64,000 bases of DNA from Shewanella cyperi (GCF_017354985.1 NZ_CP071501.1:1755501-1819500); one strand, 5' to 3'. Positions 7,836 to 16,380 are shown, counted from the first letter of the stretch. Notes: generated by a model not told the origin, from the letters alone. Numbers and translations are program-made.

Positions 7836-9995
7836 TCAGGCCGGGCTGAGCGGCAATGCCAGGGTCAGCTCGACGCCGCTGTCATCTTCAAGATTGTGGG
7901 CCTGAATCTCACCCTGATGGAAGTCGCTGATAAGGCGCGCGATATACAGCCCCAGGCCCAGGTGGGGTTTACCCTTGACGCCTTCCGGGCGTACCGACAC
8001 CATGGAGTCGAAGATTTGCTCACCCATGTCCTTGGGAAGCAAGGGGCCCTGGTTGCTGACCTTGAGTTTCGCCTGCTTGCCATGGGCGCTGAGGCTGATG
8101 CGAATTTCCGTGTCCGGGTGACAGAATTCCAGGGCATTGCTCACCAACTTGTCCAGCAACTGGGCCAGATACTCGGGTACGCCCTTGATGATCAGTGGCT
8201 CGCCAGGGAGTTCCAGGGCAAAGCGCTGCTCAGGGTAGGTCAGCTGGTATCCCTGGACGCAGCCACCGATCACCTGATTGAGCACGAAATCCTGCTTCTC
8301 GGCCTGCTTCAGGCTTTCTTCCATGCGGGTGGCCTCGCTCATGTTGGCGAGGATAAGGCTTAAGCGGCTGACGCCTTCCTGGGCGCGGTCGAGGTACTTT
8401 TGCTTGTCATCCCCCAGGCCCATCAAGGCCAGATGTTCCAGGGAGCTGCGCACCACCGCCACAGGGGTGCGCAGTTCATGGCCTAGGCGGGAGGACATGT
8501 TTTCCAGGTAGTGGTTATATTGGCCGAGACGACTGACTATGCTGGCAAAGCTGCGGGACAGATCGCCAATTTCATCGCGGACCTTGGAGGGCTGCAGTCC
8601 CTGGCGTACCCGGCCCTGGCTGTCGATGGCCTGCTCCGCCTGATCCCGCAGGCGCCGGATCCGGCTGGATATGCTGGAGGCAAAGAAAAACAGTGCCAGT
8701 GTACCCATGCTCATGACGGTGAGGATCACGTTGAACAGCTTTTCCAATGCCCGGTTTCTCAGGGTGCGAATGCCGTGGGTGGTTTCTTCGGCCACAACGG
8801 CGCCCATCACCTGATTGTCAATCCAGATGGGGCTGGCGGCGGCCAGTACCACGGCCTTGTTGTCGGGAGTCAGGCGCCAGGTGCTGCCCGGGCTGCCGGT
8901 CAACGCCGTTTGAATGTGGCTGCCGGCCAGCTCTGTGCTGTCCTTGAGTCCATCGACGAAGTCCTTGGGGGGCCGGGTAAGAATGCGGTAATAAAGTGGA
9001 TAGAGATAGCGGCGCACCCAGGCATCAAAGCTGCCATCTGGCACCTCGTTTTCCACCGCCCGGGTCCAGACATTGTTGTCCGAGTGAATGTCGCCGGAGC
9101 GGGCCAGTACCCGGCCGTGACGGTCCACCACCCAGATACGAGCACTGTTATGGCCCATGCCTTTGATAATGTTTTCTATTTCCGGAGATGGCACCAATAC
9201 CGTGCCCAGCTCGCCGGCATCGTCGGTGGCCGAGGTGCCGACACTGGCCACCGGTTGGCGGGTTCGCTTGTCGTTGACATCGTTGATGGCGAAACTCAGC
9301 TTGCTGCCGAGCATCTCCAGCGGGATCCTGAGCTCGATATTGTAGCCCTGCTCGGTGCGCTGCCACTGGCCCTGAATTCGGAGCTCAGGCTCAACCGGGG
9401 TGCGTTTGCTTGTATCGTCCGGCAGGGCAAAGGCGCTTATCCAGCCATCGCGGATATTGGCCACCAGATAGCGGCGAAATACCCCGGCAGGATCCAGGGT
9501 GGCTATGGCGAGAGAGTCGTTTCTGTCTATGGCCAGGCTGTTGCGGCCGCGCATCACGGGAAAGGGGTCGGTCACCTCGAAAAAGGCGTACAGGTAGTCA
9601 CCGTATTTACCCACCATGTGGTTGAAGCTGAGATGACTGTCGCTGTCCTGGCCGCTCAGGCGCTGGTCCTTGCCATAGTTGAGCATATGGTGGCGGTATT
9701 CGTCCCAGTCGCCCAGCTTACCGTCGAGTTGGATTGGCGAGGACAGGGGATAGGCGTACAGATCCCGGCCCTTTTCCAGTTGGCTGCGGTAGCTGGCCTG
9801 GCTGTCAAACAGCTTGGGCCTTTCATGGAGGGCGGTGGCCAGGGCCTGGGTTGTGCCTTCAAGGGTGCGCTCCTGACCGTGGCGCAGGTATTTTTCCATT
9901 TCCCACACGTATTCATAGCCAAGCCAGGGCAGGCACAGCAGGAAAGTGGACAGGAGTATGACCTTGGTGCGCAGGCCAAAGGGCAGGGCCGTCAT
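7836..9995 (-). CDS. pdsS: Sortase-system sensor histidine kinase PdsS
   Basis: A membrane kinase of 719 residues. One transmembrane helix lies near residues 12-30 and another near 425-445. Between them is a large periplasmic region that opens with a carbohydrate-binding-module-9/DOMON-like segment (IQLDGKLGDWDEY near 85, then LYAFFEVTD). A HAMP-like linker, a DHp domain with phosphoacceptor His506 in GHELRTP, and an ATPase domain with the G boxes (GVKGKPHLGLGLYIA) follow. It matches the family named proteobacterial dedicated sortase system histidine kinase. It overlaps pdsR by 4 bp (ATGA), so both are translated from one mRNA. The signal sensed is unknown. Confidence 0.88.
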   Translation of the reverse strand: MTALPFGLRTKVILLSTFLLCLPWLGYEYVWEMEKYLRHGQERTLEGTTQALATALHERPKLFDSQASYRSQLEKGRDLYAYPLSSPIQLDGKLGDWDEYRHHMLNYGKDQRLSGQDSDSHLSFNHMVGKYGDYLYAFFEVTDPFPVMRGRNSLAIDRNDSLAIATLDPAGVFRRYLVANIRDGWISAFALPDDTSKRTPVEPELRIQGQWQRTEQGYNIELRIPLEMLGSKLSFAINDVNDKRTRQPVASVGTSATDDAGELGTVLVPSPEIENIIKGMGHNSARIWVVDRHGRVLARSGDIHSDNNVWTRAVENEVPDGSFDAWVRRYLYPLYYRILTRPPKDFVDGLKDSTELAGSHIQTALTGSPGSTWRLTPDNKAVVLAAASPIWIDNQVMGAVVAEETTHGIRTLRNRALEKLFNVILTVMSMGTLALFFFASSISSRIRRLRDQAEQAIDSQGRVRQGLQPSKVRDEIGDLSRSFASIVSRLGQYNHYLENMSSRLGHELRTPVAVVRSSLEHLALMGLGDDKQKYLDRAQEGVSRLSLILANMSEATRMEESLKQAEKQDFVLNQVIGGCVQGYQLTYPEQRFALELPGEPLIIKGVPEYLAQLLDKLVSNALEFCHPDTEIRISLSAHGKQAKLKVSNQGPLLPKDMGEQIFDSMVSVRPEGVKGKPHLGLGLYIARLISDFHQGEIQAHNLEDDSGVELTLALPLSPA

Positions 9996-10687
9996 GGTTT
10001 CTGGCTGTCCCAGCGATAGCCCATGCCATAGACTGTATCTATGCAGTCGAAGGCCGGGTCAACCGCGAGAAACTTCTTGCGGATCCGCTTCACATGGCTG
10101 GTGATTGTGCTGTCATCGACAAAGATCTTGGCTTCCTGCATCAGTTCATTGCGGCTTTTGACGTGCCCCGGATGCTTGGCCAGGGCATGTACCATCCAGA
10201 ATTCGGTGACCGTCAGCTCTATGGCCTGTTGCTGCCAATAGGCCTGAATGCGGTTGGCGTCTATGGTCAAAGGACCCCGCTCCAGCAATTGGGTGACAGT
10301 GCCATTGTTTTGCAGCGATTCGCAGCGGCGAAACAGGGCGGCGAGACGAGCCAACAGGTGCGGGAAGCTCACTTCCTTGCTCAGGTAGTCATCGGCCCCC
10401 AGGCGCAAACCGCAGACTGTATCAAAGTCGCTGTCGCGGGCGGTGAGAAACAAGATGGGCACAGTGGCCGACATGGCCCGCAGCGCCTGGCACAGGGCAA
10501 AACCGCCGTCGATTTCATCCTCCAGGCCTATGTCTATGATGGCCAGATCCGGCAAGCGAACCTGAAACGCCTTGAGCGCCGCCGGGCGGTTGGCGTAGGT
10601 CTGTACCTGATATCCCTGGGCCTGCAACACATCCTTGTAGTTTTCGCGGATGGCGGCCTCGTCTTCCACTATGGCAATTCTTTTCAT
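9992..10687 (-). CDS. pdsR: Sortase-system response regulator PdsR (OmpR/PhoB family)
   Basis: A protein of 231 residues with a receiver domain (acidic pair near E8/D9, phosphoacceptor Asp52 in LAIIDIGLED, Lys in DDYLSKEVS) and a C-terminal winged helix of the OmpR/PhoB type (LTVTEFWMVHALAKHPG, SRNELMQEA, ITSHVKRIRKKF, DTVYGMGYRW). It is the first gene of the leftward pdsR-pdsS operon and is divergent from pdsO. The control region between them holds spaced TGCCA elements and a dyad that fit the tandem-site binding of this regulator family, so it probably controls both directions. Confidence 0.88.
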   Translation of the reverse strand: MKRIAIVEDEAAIRENYKDVLQAQGYQVQTYANRPAALKAFQVRLPDLAIIDIGLEDEIDGGFALCQALRAMSATVPILFLTARDSDFDTVCGLRLGADDYLSKEVSFPHLLARLAALFRRCESLQNNGTVTQLLERGPLTIDANRIQAYWQQQAIELTVTEFWMVHALAKHPGHVKSRNELMQEAKIFVDDSTITSHVKRIRKKFLAVDPAFDCIDTVYGMGYRWDSQKP

Positions 10688-10706
10688 TGGTTCTTTCTAT
10701 TGCTGT

Positions 10707-10722
10707 CGCAACTCAAGTTGCG
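10707..10722. promoter_or_regulatory. Palindrome in the pdsR leader
   Basis: The perfect inverted repeat CGCAACT-CA-AGTTGCG lies 20 bp upstream of the pdsR start, between its candidate -10 (TATAGT at 10751-10746 on the minus strand) and the start codon. It could be an operator or a short mRNA hairpin. Confidence 0.5.
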
Positions 10723-10753
10723 GTGGTGTCCTTTCTGCTGGGCTGACTATACC

Positions 10754-10791
10754 GCAATTGGCCGTCAAGAAAAGGGCCGGAGGCCAATTGC
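10754..10791. promoter_or_regulatory. 10-bp inverted repeat in the pdsR-pdsO control region
   Basis: GCAATTGGCC at 10754-10763 and its exact reverse complement GGCCAATTGC at 10782-10791 are separated by 18 bp. The left arm lies next to the candidate pdsR -10, and the right arm covers the -35 to -45 zone. A dimer could bind here and control pdsR. The binding protein is an inference. Confidence 0.5.
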
Positions 10792-10864
10792 CATTTTGTT
10801 GCCACAATTGATAGCCGAAGTGCCATTTTTGCTCCGCTAAGTTGCCATTCCGCTTGGGTTTAAT
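10788..10864 (+). promoter_or_regulatory. Helically phased TGCCA elements upstream of pdsO
   Basis: Four copies of (T/G)TGCCA start at 10788, 10799, 10820 and 10842. The steps are 11, 21 and 22 bp, that is, one, two and two helical turns. The last copy ends 11 bp before a TTTAAT hexamer (10859-10864) that could be the pdsO -10. In Pho boxes, PhoB-type regulators bind repeats 11 bp apart, and the last one replaces the -35. This is therefore the best candidate for PdsR binding. Confidence 0.55.
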
Positions 10865-10925
10865 TGAGTCATCGACAGGAGGGCAGGTCGTCCTCCCGCC
10901 AACACCACTCAAAAGGAATGACATC

Positions 10926-11693
10926 ATGAAACACACAATCATCGCCGGCATTGTTTCCCTGACCCTGTTTGGTCACTCTGCCCTGGCCGCTGAGACCTCG
11001 ACCGAAGCCACCACGCCCCGCGAACACAAGGAAGAATTGATAGGTCTGGGTTCGGGGATCCTGCTGGGGGCCGCAGTCGGTGGTCCCGTGGGTGCCATCA
11101 TAGGTGCATTCACCGGCGGCATCATTGGCAAATCGGTGGCCGATGAGGATCAACTCAAGGCCCAGGAGGCGCGCCTGGCACGGCAGGAGGAAGATTTGAC
11201 CAGCCTGCGCAGAACCAAGGAAAGCCTGGAAAACCTCTCCGGTGAATACGCCAGGGTGCAACGTCAGCTCAATGAATTGAAGCAGAGCCGCGAGTCCCGG
11301 CTGCAGGAGCTGTCTTTGGGCCTTAATGTGCAATTCAAAACCGGATCTTCCGCTATCGAACCCCATTTCAAGGCTCAGCTTGATGATGTGGCCTTTGCCA
11401 TGACCCAGGATCCCGAACTCAGGCTCGACCTCAAGGCCTTTGCCGACCGCCGCGGTGATGCGGATTACAACCAGGCCCTGTCGGAGCAGCGCCTGGCTGA
11501 GGTCAGATCTTACCTGGTGAGCAAGGGCGTGGCCGAAGACAGGCTGCAGGGTAAGGCTTTGGGTGCCAGTGCGCCGCTGGCACAGGCGTCCGGTCTGGAA
11601 GAGGACTTCTTTGACCGCAGGGTGAGTCTGCGCCTCAGCAGCCAGGAATTGCAAAGCCAAACCGAGGAAGCCCTGGCCAGCAACGGCCAGTGA
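10926..11693 (+). CDS. pdsO: Sortase-associated OmpA-like protein PdsO
   Basis: A protein of 255 residues. It has a signal peptide (about residues 1-21, ending in SALA), a glycine-zipper stretch near 40-65 (GSGILLGAAVGGPVGAIIG), a coiled coil near 75-125 and an OmpA-like peptidoglycan-binding domain to the C terminus (VQFKTGSSAIEPHF, LKAFADRRGDADYNQALSEQR). This is the layout of the OmpA-like protein that accompanies marine sortase loci. The start at 10926 follows an AAAGGAATG site and begins a good signal peptide; an upstream in-frame start has neither. It leads the rightward pdsO-substrate-sortase operon and presumably ties the system to the cell wall. Confidence 0.88.
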   Translation: MKHTIIAGIVSLTLFGHSALAAETSTEATTPREHKEELIGLGSGILLGAAVGGPVGAIIGAFTGGIIGKSVADEDQLKAQEARLARQEEDLTSLRRTKESLENLSGEYARVQRQLNELKQSRESRLQELSLGLNVQFKTGSSAIEPHFKAQLDDVAFAMTQDPELRLDLKAFADRRGDADYNQALSEQRLAEVRSYLVSKGVAEDRLQGKALGASAPLAQASGLEEDFFDRRVSLRLSSQELQSQTEEALASNGQ

Positions 11694-11723
11694 TCCGGAC
11701 CAGGACAGGGAAGAAAGCAATTG

Positions 11724-13766
11724 ATGATTTCAATGCGATATCAGGGCCTGAGCAGATGGGTGGCGGCTGTCGCCCTCATCTGCAGCGCAGGCGCGGGCGC
11801 CACGGGTAACGGCGCGGATTGGCAACAAGAGGCGGGTAAGGCCTGGGTTCACACAGAGGCGGCCGAACCCGGGATGGGATTGCTGCAATACCGGGACAGC
11901 CAGGGGCAGAAAAGGCAGCTAATTGCGGTTAACACCCGGGTGCAGATGCACGTCAGTGGCTGGCTGAACCGGGTGGTGCTGGAGCAGGAGTTTCTCAATC
12001 TCACCGGCGAGACCATTCAGGGGCAGTATCAGTTTCCCCTGCCCCAGGGCGCGGCGGTGGATGGTATGGAGCTGGATCTGGGGCCGCGCAAGATAGTCGG
12101 TGAGATCCAGGAAAAACAGGCCGCGAGGGCCAGATTTGAACAGGCCAAACAGCAGGGCCAGCGCGCGGCACTGCTGGAACACAGAAGTGCCAATCTGTTT
12201 CACACCGAAGTGGCCAACCTGATGCCCGGTGCCTTGCTGAAGGTGCGGGTTAATTACCTGCAGACCCTCAACTGGGAGCAGCAGGGATTTGAATTGCGCT
12301 TTCCCATGACCCTGACGCCAAGGTACTTAAGCCCCCTGTTGCCAATGGCCCAGGGCCAGGTGCCCATGTCGGCTTCGGCCATGCCAAGGCAAGCCAGGGT
12401 CAGTTTGGAACTGCTGCTGGAGGGCTTTGATATTCGCACTGTGACCAGCCCCTATCATCAAATTCAGGTGGAGCGGGAAGCAGAGGAACGTACCCGGGTG
12501 CGCCTGGAAGACTGGGCGGCCAACCGTGATTTTGTGCTGCGCTGGCAGCCAGGTCTGGAACAGGCGCCCAAGGCCTCGGTGCAGGTGCAGCAGGGCCTGA
12601 GCTATGGCGGGGAAGAGCAGGGCTACTTCCATGGTTTACTTTCCTTGCTGCCGCCGGCCACCGAGTTGGCGCTGGCTGTGCCTAGGGAGTTGGTGCTGGT
12701 GATAGATACCTCGGGCTCAATGACAGGGGAATCCCTGAGCCAGGCCAAGGCAGCCTTGGCCGAGGCACTGAATCAATTGACACCCGCTGACAGCTTTAAC
12801 CTGATTGCCTTTAACTCGGATGTGACCATGTTGTGGCCACAATCACGCCCCTGGAGTGCCCAGAATCTCAAAACGGCGATGAAGTTTGTCCGCTCCCTGG
12901 AAGCAGAGGGCGGCACGGAAATGGCGGCGGCTCTGAATGCGGCCTTGCCATCCAATGCCAGCGGGGAACGCGTGCGCCAGGTGATCTTCATCACCGACGG
13001 TGCCGTTGGTCAGGAACAGGCCTTGTTTACCCAGATTGAGGAGCAATTGGGGGACAGCCGGCTGTTTACTGTCGGAATAGGGGCGGCGCCAAACGGCTTT
13101 TTTATGGAGCGGGCGGCTCAGGCGGGCAAGGGCAGTTTCACTTACATAGGCAAGGCGGCCGAGGTCAGCGAACGCATGCAGGCACTGCTTGAACGCATTG
13201 CCAAGCCCAGACTCAGCCATATCCGGGTGCAGTTTGAAGACGGCACCATTCCCGAGCACTGGCCCGCTGCCATTCCGGATCTCTATGCCGAAACGCCTTT
13301 GCAGCTGAGTTTCCGCCTTCCCGCCGCCAGCCATGGCGACCTCATGGTCAGCGGCCGAATTGGGGCAAAGCCCTGGCAGGTGCAACTGCCTTTGATACCG
13401 GTCGCGAGCCAAAGAGGGCTGGATCTGGCCTTTGGTCAGGCACAGATCTCCGCCCTGGAACGGGCCCGCAGTGCCGCCAATGGCGAGCGCACCCGGCAAC
13501 AGATCACGGCTCTGGGGCTCAAATATCACCTGATGAGCCCCTACACCAGTCTGGTGGCCGTCGACCAGGAAGCCGTGAACCAGGGACAACCGGGCCCTCT
13601 GGTGCAGTTGGCGACACCCTTACCCGCCCATTGGCAGGGAGGCATGCCGCAGACCGCCCTTGGCAGTGCACTTTGGTTGTTGCTTGGCAGCGTGTGTCTG
13701 TTGCTGGCGCTGGTTTTTGAATGTCTTGGCCGGCTGGGACGTTTGCGATTGGCGTCGGCACCATGA
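11724..13766 (+). CDS. Marine proteobacterial sortase target protein (VIT and VWA domains)
   Basis: A protein of about 680 residues: signal peptide, a VIT domain (about 45-185), a von Willebrand A domain with an intact metal site (Asp328 in DTSGSM, then GGTEM and ITDGAVG), a beta-rich region, and a C-terminal sorting signal. The signal is MPQTA (residues 641-645), a hydrophobic helix, and an Arg-bearing tail. Inter-alpha-trypsin-inhibitor-like VIT/VWA proteins are the known partners of this sortase type. The ATG at 11724 is chosen; a TTG one codon earlier is possible. The stop overlaps the sortase start in an ATGA, so substrate and enzyme are translationally coupled. Confidence 0.9.
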   Translation: MISMRYQGLSRWVAAVALICSAGAGATGNGADWQQEAGKAWVHTEAAEPGMGLLQYRDSQGQKRQLIAVNTRVQMHVSGWLNRVVLEQEFLNLTGETIQGQYQFPLPQGAAVDGMELDLGPRKIVGEIQEKQAARARFEQAKQQGQRAALLEHRSANLFHTEVANLMPGALLKVRVNYLQTLNWEQQGFELRFPMTLTPRYLSPLLPMAQGQVPMSASAMPRQARVSLELLLEGFDIRTVTSPYHQIQVEREAEERTRVRLEDWAANRDFVLRWQPGLEQAPKASVQVQQGLSYGGEEQGYFHGLLSLLPPATELALAVPRELVLVIDTSGSMTGESLSQAKAALAEALNQLTPADSFNLIAFNSDVTMLWPQSRPWSAQNLKTAMKFVRSLEAEGGTEMAAALNAALPSNASGERVRQVIFITDGAVGQEQALFTQIEEQLGDSRLFTVGIGAAPNGFFMERAAQAGKGSFTYIGKAAEVSERMQALLERIAKPRLSHIRVQFEDGTIPEHWPAAIPDLYAETPLQLSFRLPAASHGDLMVSGRIGAKPWQVQLPLIPVASQRGLDLAFGQAQISALERARSAANGERTRQQITALGLKYHLMSPYTSLVAVDQEAVNQGQPGPLVQLATPLPAHWQGGMPQTALGSALWLLLGSVCLLLALVFECLGRLGRLRLASAP

Positions 13767-14407
13767 AGGCCCGACGTTTACTGTCCCTGGCAGCACTGCT
13801 GCTGGGACTTATCCTGATTATCAAGGGAGGCTATATGCAGGCCAAAGCAGAGTTTGCCCAATTTTTAATTGCCAGGGCCTTTGAGCAGAGCCTGGTGGAC
13901 GGTCAGCCACACAAACCCTGGGATTGGGCCGATACCTACCCGGTGGCCAGACTGGAGCTGCTCAAGGGGGGCTTACCTCAGCAACCCCTGTATGTGCTGG
14001 CGGGAGCCAGCGGACGCAACCTGGCCTTTGGACCGGCCTGGCTTGAAGGCACGGCCAGACCCGGGGCGCCGGGACACAGCGTGATAGCCGGCCACAGGGA
14101 CAGCCACTTTGCCCAATTACGTGGAATGGCCGTGGGCGACAAGTTGCTGCTGACGCCCTTTTCCGGCCGGCAACAGTTGTTTGAGGTCAGTGCGCTCAGA
14201 ATAGTGAGTGAGCATGATGGCCAGGCACTGGCCGAAGTGGAGGATGGGCTGACTCTGGTGACCTGTTATCCCTTTGATGCCTTGGGGGCCCGTTCGGAAA
14301 AACGTTTGCTGGTGTTCGCAAAACCCATGGCCAAACCCAGGGCGAACGCGGCGGCTCAGCCTGCCATCGGCATGACCCGATTACGGCCGAGTCGTTTGGC
14401 GTCGTAG
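13763..14407 (+). CDS. Sortase, marine proteobacterial type
   Basis: A protein of 214 residues with an N-terminal membrane anchor (about 6-26) and a sortase domain. Catalytic residues are visible: His111 in IAGHRDSHF, Cys168 in TLVTCYPF, and Arg177 or Arg181 after it. Sortases cut a sorting motif after Thr and join the protein to an amine. In Gram-negative bacteria the nucleophile is not well known. The start is the ATG in the ATGA overlap with the substrate gene; the in-frame start at 13721 lies inside that gene and has no ribosome site. Its last 52 bp overlap the convergent diguanylate cyclase gene. Confidence 0.9.
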   Translation: MKARRLLSLAALLLGLILIIKGGYMQAKAEFAQFLIARAFEQSLVDGQPHKPWDWADTYPVARLELLKGGLPQQPLYVLAGASGRNLAFGPAWLEGTARPGAPGHSVIAGHRDSHFAQLRGMAVGDKLLLTPFSGRQQLFEVSALRIVSEHDGQALAEVEDGLTLVTCYPFDALGARSEKRLLVFAKPMAKPRANAAAQPAIGMTRLRPSRLAS

Positions 14408-15411
14408 AGCTGAATATCTGCTGCGTCTATGAGTTCCATCAGGCTCATACCTTCACGCCAGCTGCTGACACCGAAGGAGGCGGTCACATTGTTGATGGTA
14501 TTGCCGGATTTGCGATCCTTGAGGCTGAGCTTTTCCAGGCCCCGGCGCAGCACCTCCGCCAACTGGCGGGCGATGGCCTGATCCCGGGCCGGGATCAGTA
14601 TGGCAAATTCTTCACCGCCGCAGCGATACACCTTGGCGCCATCGCGGCAACCTTCCATCAGGCGTTTGGCCACGGCCTTAAGTACCTGATCGCCCAATTG
14701 ATGGCCGTAGGTATCATTGAATATTTTAAAATGGTCTATATCGCACAGCACCAGGCAAGTACCTTCCGGAGCCTGCTCCAGGGTGGCACGCAAATCGGCA
14801 TCAAAGGCACGGCGATTGAGGCAGCCGGTGAGCGCATCAAACAAGATATCCTTCTCGCTGGCGGCCAGACGCACCTTCAGGGCTTCGATTTCCTGCTGGG
14901 CCTTGTTGAGTTGGCGGGTGAAGTAGCTGGTGCTGGTTCGTATGGCATCGGATTCCTTGGCCATGCTGCGCACCAGTTCCAACATCTTGTCGAGGGTGAA
15001 CTCCTCCCGCTCCAGCTGTTCCAACTTGCTGAAATTGCTGTCGATCCGGCTTTGGAATTGGTTGGCGTCCGTGTGGGTGTCTTTCAGGGACTGGGACAAT
15101 TCGGTGACCATGGCATCGAGATTCCGGCGCATGGCACAAAGATCCACCGCCATGCTGTCACCCAGGTGCTCCCGGTACAGGAGCTCACTGTTGCTGGGAG
15201 GGCAGGTGCGGTGCTCGGCCAATACCTTGTCCATGGCGGCATTGAGTGCCGGTTGTTGCTCACCGACATAGGTATACCAGAGCGCGTAATTGGTGGGGGT
15301 GGTGGGGATCCTGTGTTTGAGCATCAGCGGCACAGCCTGCTTGAGGCGAGTCGCCGCCGTGTGCAGCAATGCCTGCTGATCTGCTTCCATCAGCTTGTGG
15401 CTGTCGGTCAT
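14356..15411 (-). CDS. Diguanylate cyclase (GGDEF domain)
   Basis: A protein of 351 residues. The N-terminal helical region (about 1-180; ALWYTYVGEQQPALN) is shared with soluble cyclases such as Pseudomonas DgcP, and is followed by a coiled coil. A complete GGDEF domain (DALTGCLNRRAFD, CDIDHFKIFNDTYGHQLGD, YRCGGEEFAIL) ends the protein. The GGEEF signature predicts c-di-GMP synthesis. The usual inhibitory RxxD motif before it reads RDGA, so product inhibition may be absent. No membrane segments. Its 3' end overlaps the sortase gene by 52 bp in the opposite direction. Confidence 0.88.
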   Translation of the reverse strand: MTDSHKLMEADQQALLHTAATRLKQAVPLMLKHRIPTTPTNYALWYTYVGEQQPALNAAMDKVLAEHRTCPPSNSELLYREHLGDSMAVDLCAMRRNLDAMVTELSQSLKDTHTDANQFQSRIDSNFSKLEQLEREEFTLDKMLELVRSMAKESDAIRTSTSYFTRQLNKAQQEIEALKVRLAASEKDILFDALTGCLNRRAFDADLRATLEQAPEGTCLVLCDIDHFKIFNDTYGHQLGDQVLKAVAKRLMEGCRDGAKVYRCGGEEFAILIPARDQAIARQLAEVLRRGLEKLSLKDRKSGNTINNVTASFGVSSWREGMSLMELIDAADIQLYDAKRLGRNRVMPMAG

Positions 15412-15516
15412 TGTTGTGATTATCCCAAACCTGAATTACTGCCGCTAAGTGTCGCCGCAGTTGGCCGGACTAGTCAATCCAAACCAGCCACTCTTTCGTG
15501 CGAATTTGTATACGGC

Positions 15517-16380
15517 TTAGAACCTGTAACTGACGGAAAACATGGGACCAATAAAACTGTAACTTATATTGTAGTCGGCCACCTTGACTTGGTTGTCACC
15601 GGTTTGATGCACGTCCACATCAACCTTGTAATAGTTGTAGGCGACACTCATCTGCCAGTTGTCACCCAGATCGGCAGTGATCCCGGCACGCACATCCACC
15701 AGCGAGCCCTTGATATCATCCACTTTGATCTGGAAGTACTGGGCGTGGCCACTGAGTTTCCAGCCCGGCAGGAATTCGTAGCTGCCAAACAGGCCAATGT
15801 CGGGTAATGGCGCGGTTACGCTTTCATCCACAACCCGGGGGATGGCCTGGGTGCCACAGACGTTGTTATTGAGTTGGCTGCTGGTGCAGGCGCTGATGGT
15901 GCCTTCGAACATGGAGTCGATAAACATGGCGTGCAGGCCGAGAGACACGCCCAGGCTGTAATTGTTGCCCTGCAGAAACTCATAGCCGTAACCTATACGG
16001 GCGATATCTATGTTCAGCGTGGTGGCCAGTTTACCACCGGCCTTGACCTCATAAATGGTGTCATCGATTTGCACCTGAAAGGGGCGACTGACGGCCAGGG
16101 TCTCGGCGTCGCGGTGCAGCTGTTTCCAGTCGAGGTAGAAGCTGTGGCGATCGTTGAACCTGTATTCGAATGCAGCGGTTGGCAGAAACTGACTTTCCGC
16201 CAGTTCCAGATCAGATTCGAAGTCCAGTCGATAGTTCTGGCCGATCGTAGGATCGGTCACGTCTATGCTGGAGTCCGATTGAGAGTAAAAGCCGCCAACC
16301 TGTATGGTCATGTCCTTGGCGTTACACGCTTGGCTCACCCCTGCCAGCGTTACGGTGCATAATGCGAGAGCTTTAAACAT
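15517..16380 (-). CDS. Predicted outer-membrane beta-barrel protein
   Basis: A protein of 287 residues not assigned to a named family. It has a signal peptide (ending near residue 21), then alternating hydrophobic/polar beta strands throughout and a C-terminal strand ending in Phe (FSVSYRF), the recognition signal for the Bam machinery. Two cysteines sit in a central insertion (ACTSSQLNNNVCG) that could form an extracellular-loop disulfide. It resembles other uncharacterised Shewanella barrel proteins; substrate unknown. It is a single gene, and the region before it is AT-rich. Confidence 0.65.
   Translation of the reverse strand: MFKALALCTVTLAGVSQACNAKDMTIQVGGFYSQSDSSIDVTDPTIGQNYRLDFESDLELAESQFLPTAAFEYRFNDRHSFYLDWKQLHRDAETLAVSRPFQVQIDDTIYEVKAGGKLATTLNIDIARIGYGYEFLQGNNYSLGVSLGLHAMFIDSMFEGTISACTSSQLNNNVCGTQAIPRVVDESVTAPLPDIGLFGSYEFLPGWKLSGHAQYFQIKVDDIKGSLVDVRAGITADLGDNWQMSVAYNYYKVDVDVHQTGDNQVKVADYNISYSFIGPMFSVSYRF

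Noticed and set aside
8511-10019. 502-codon frame on the plus strand opposite pdsS
   Set aside because: It overlaps the sensor kinase entirely, and no motif is present.
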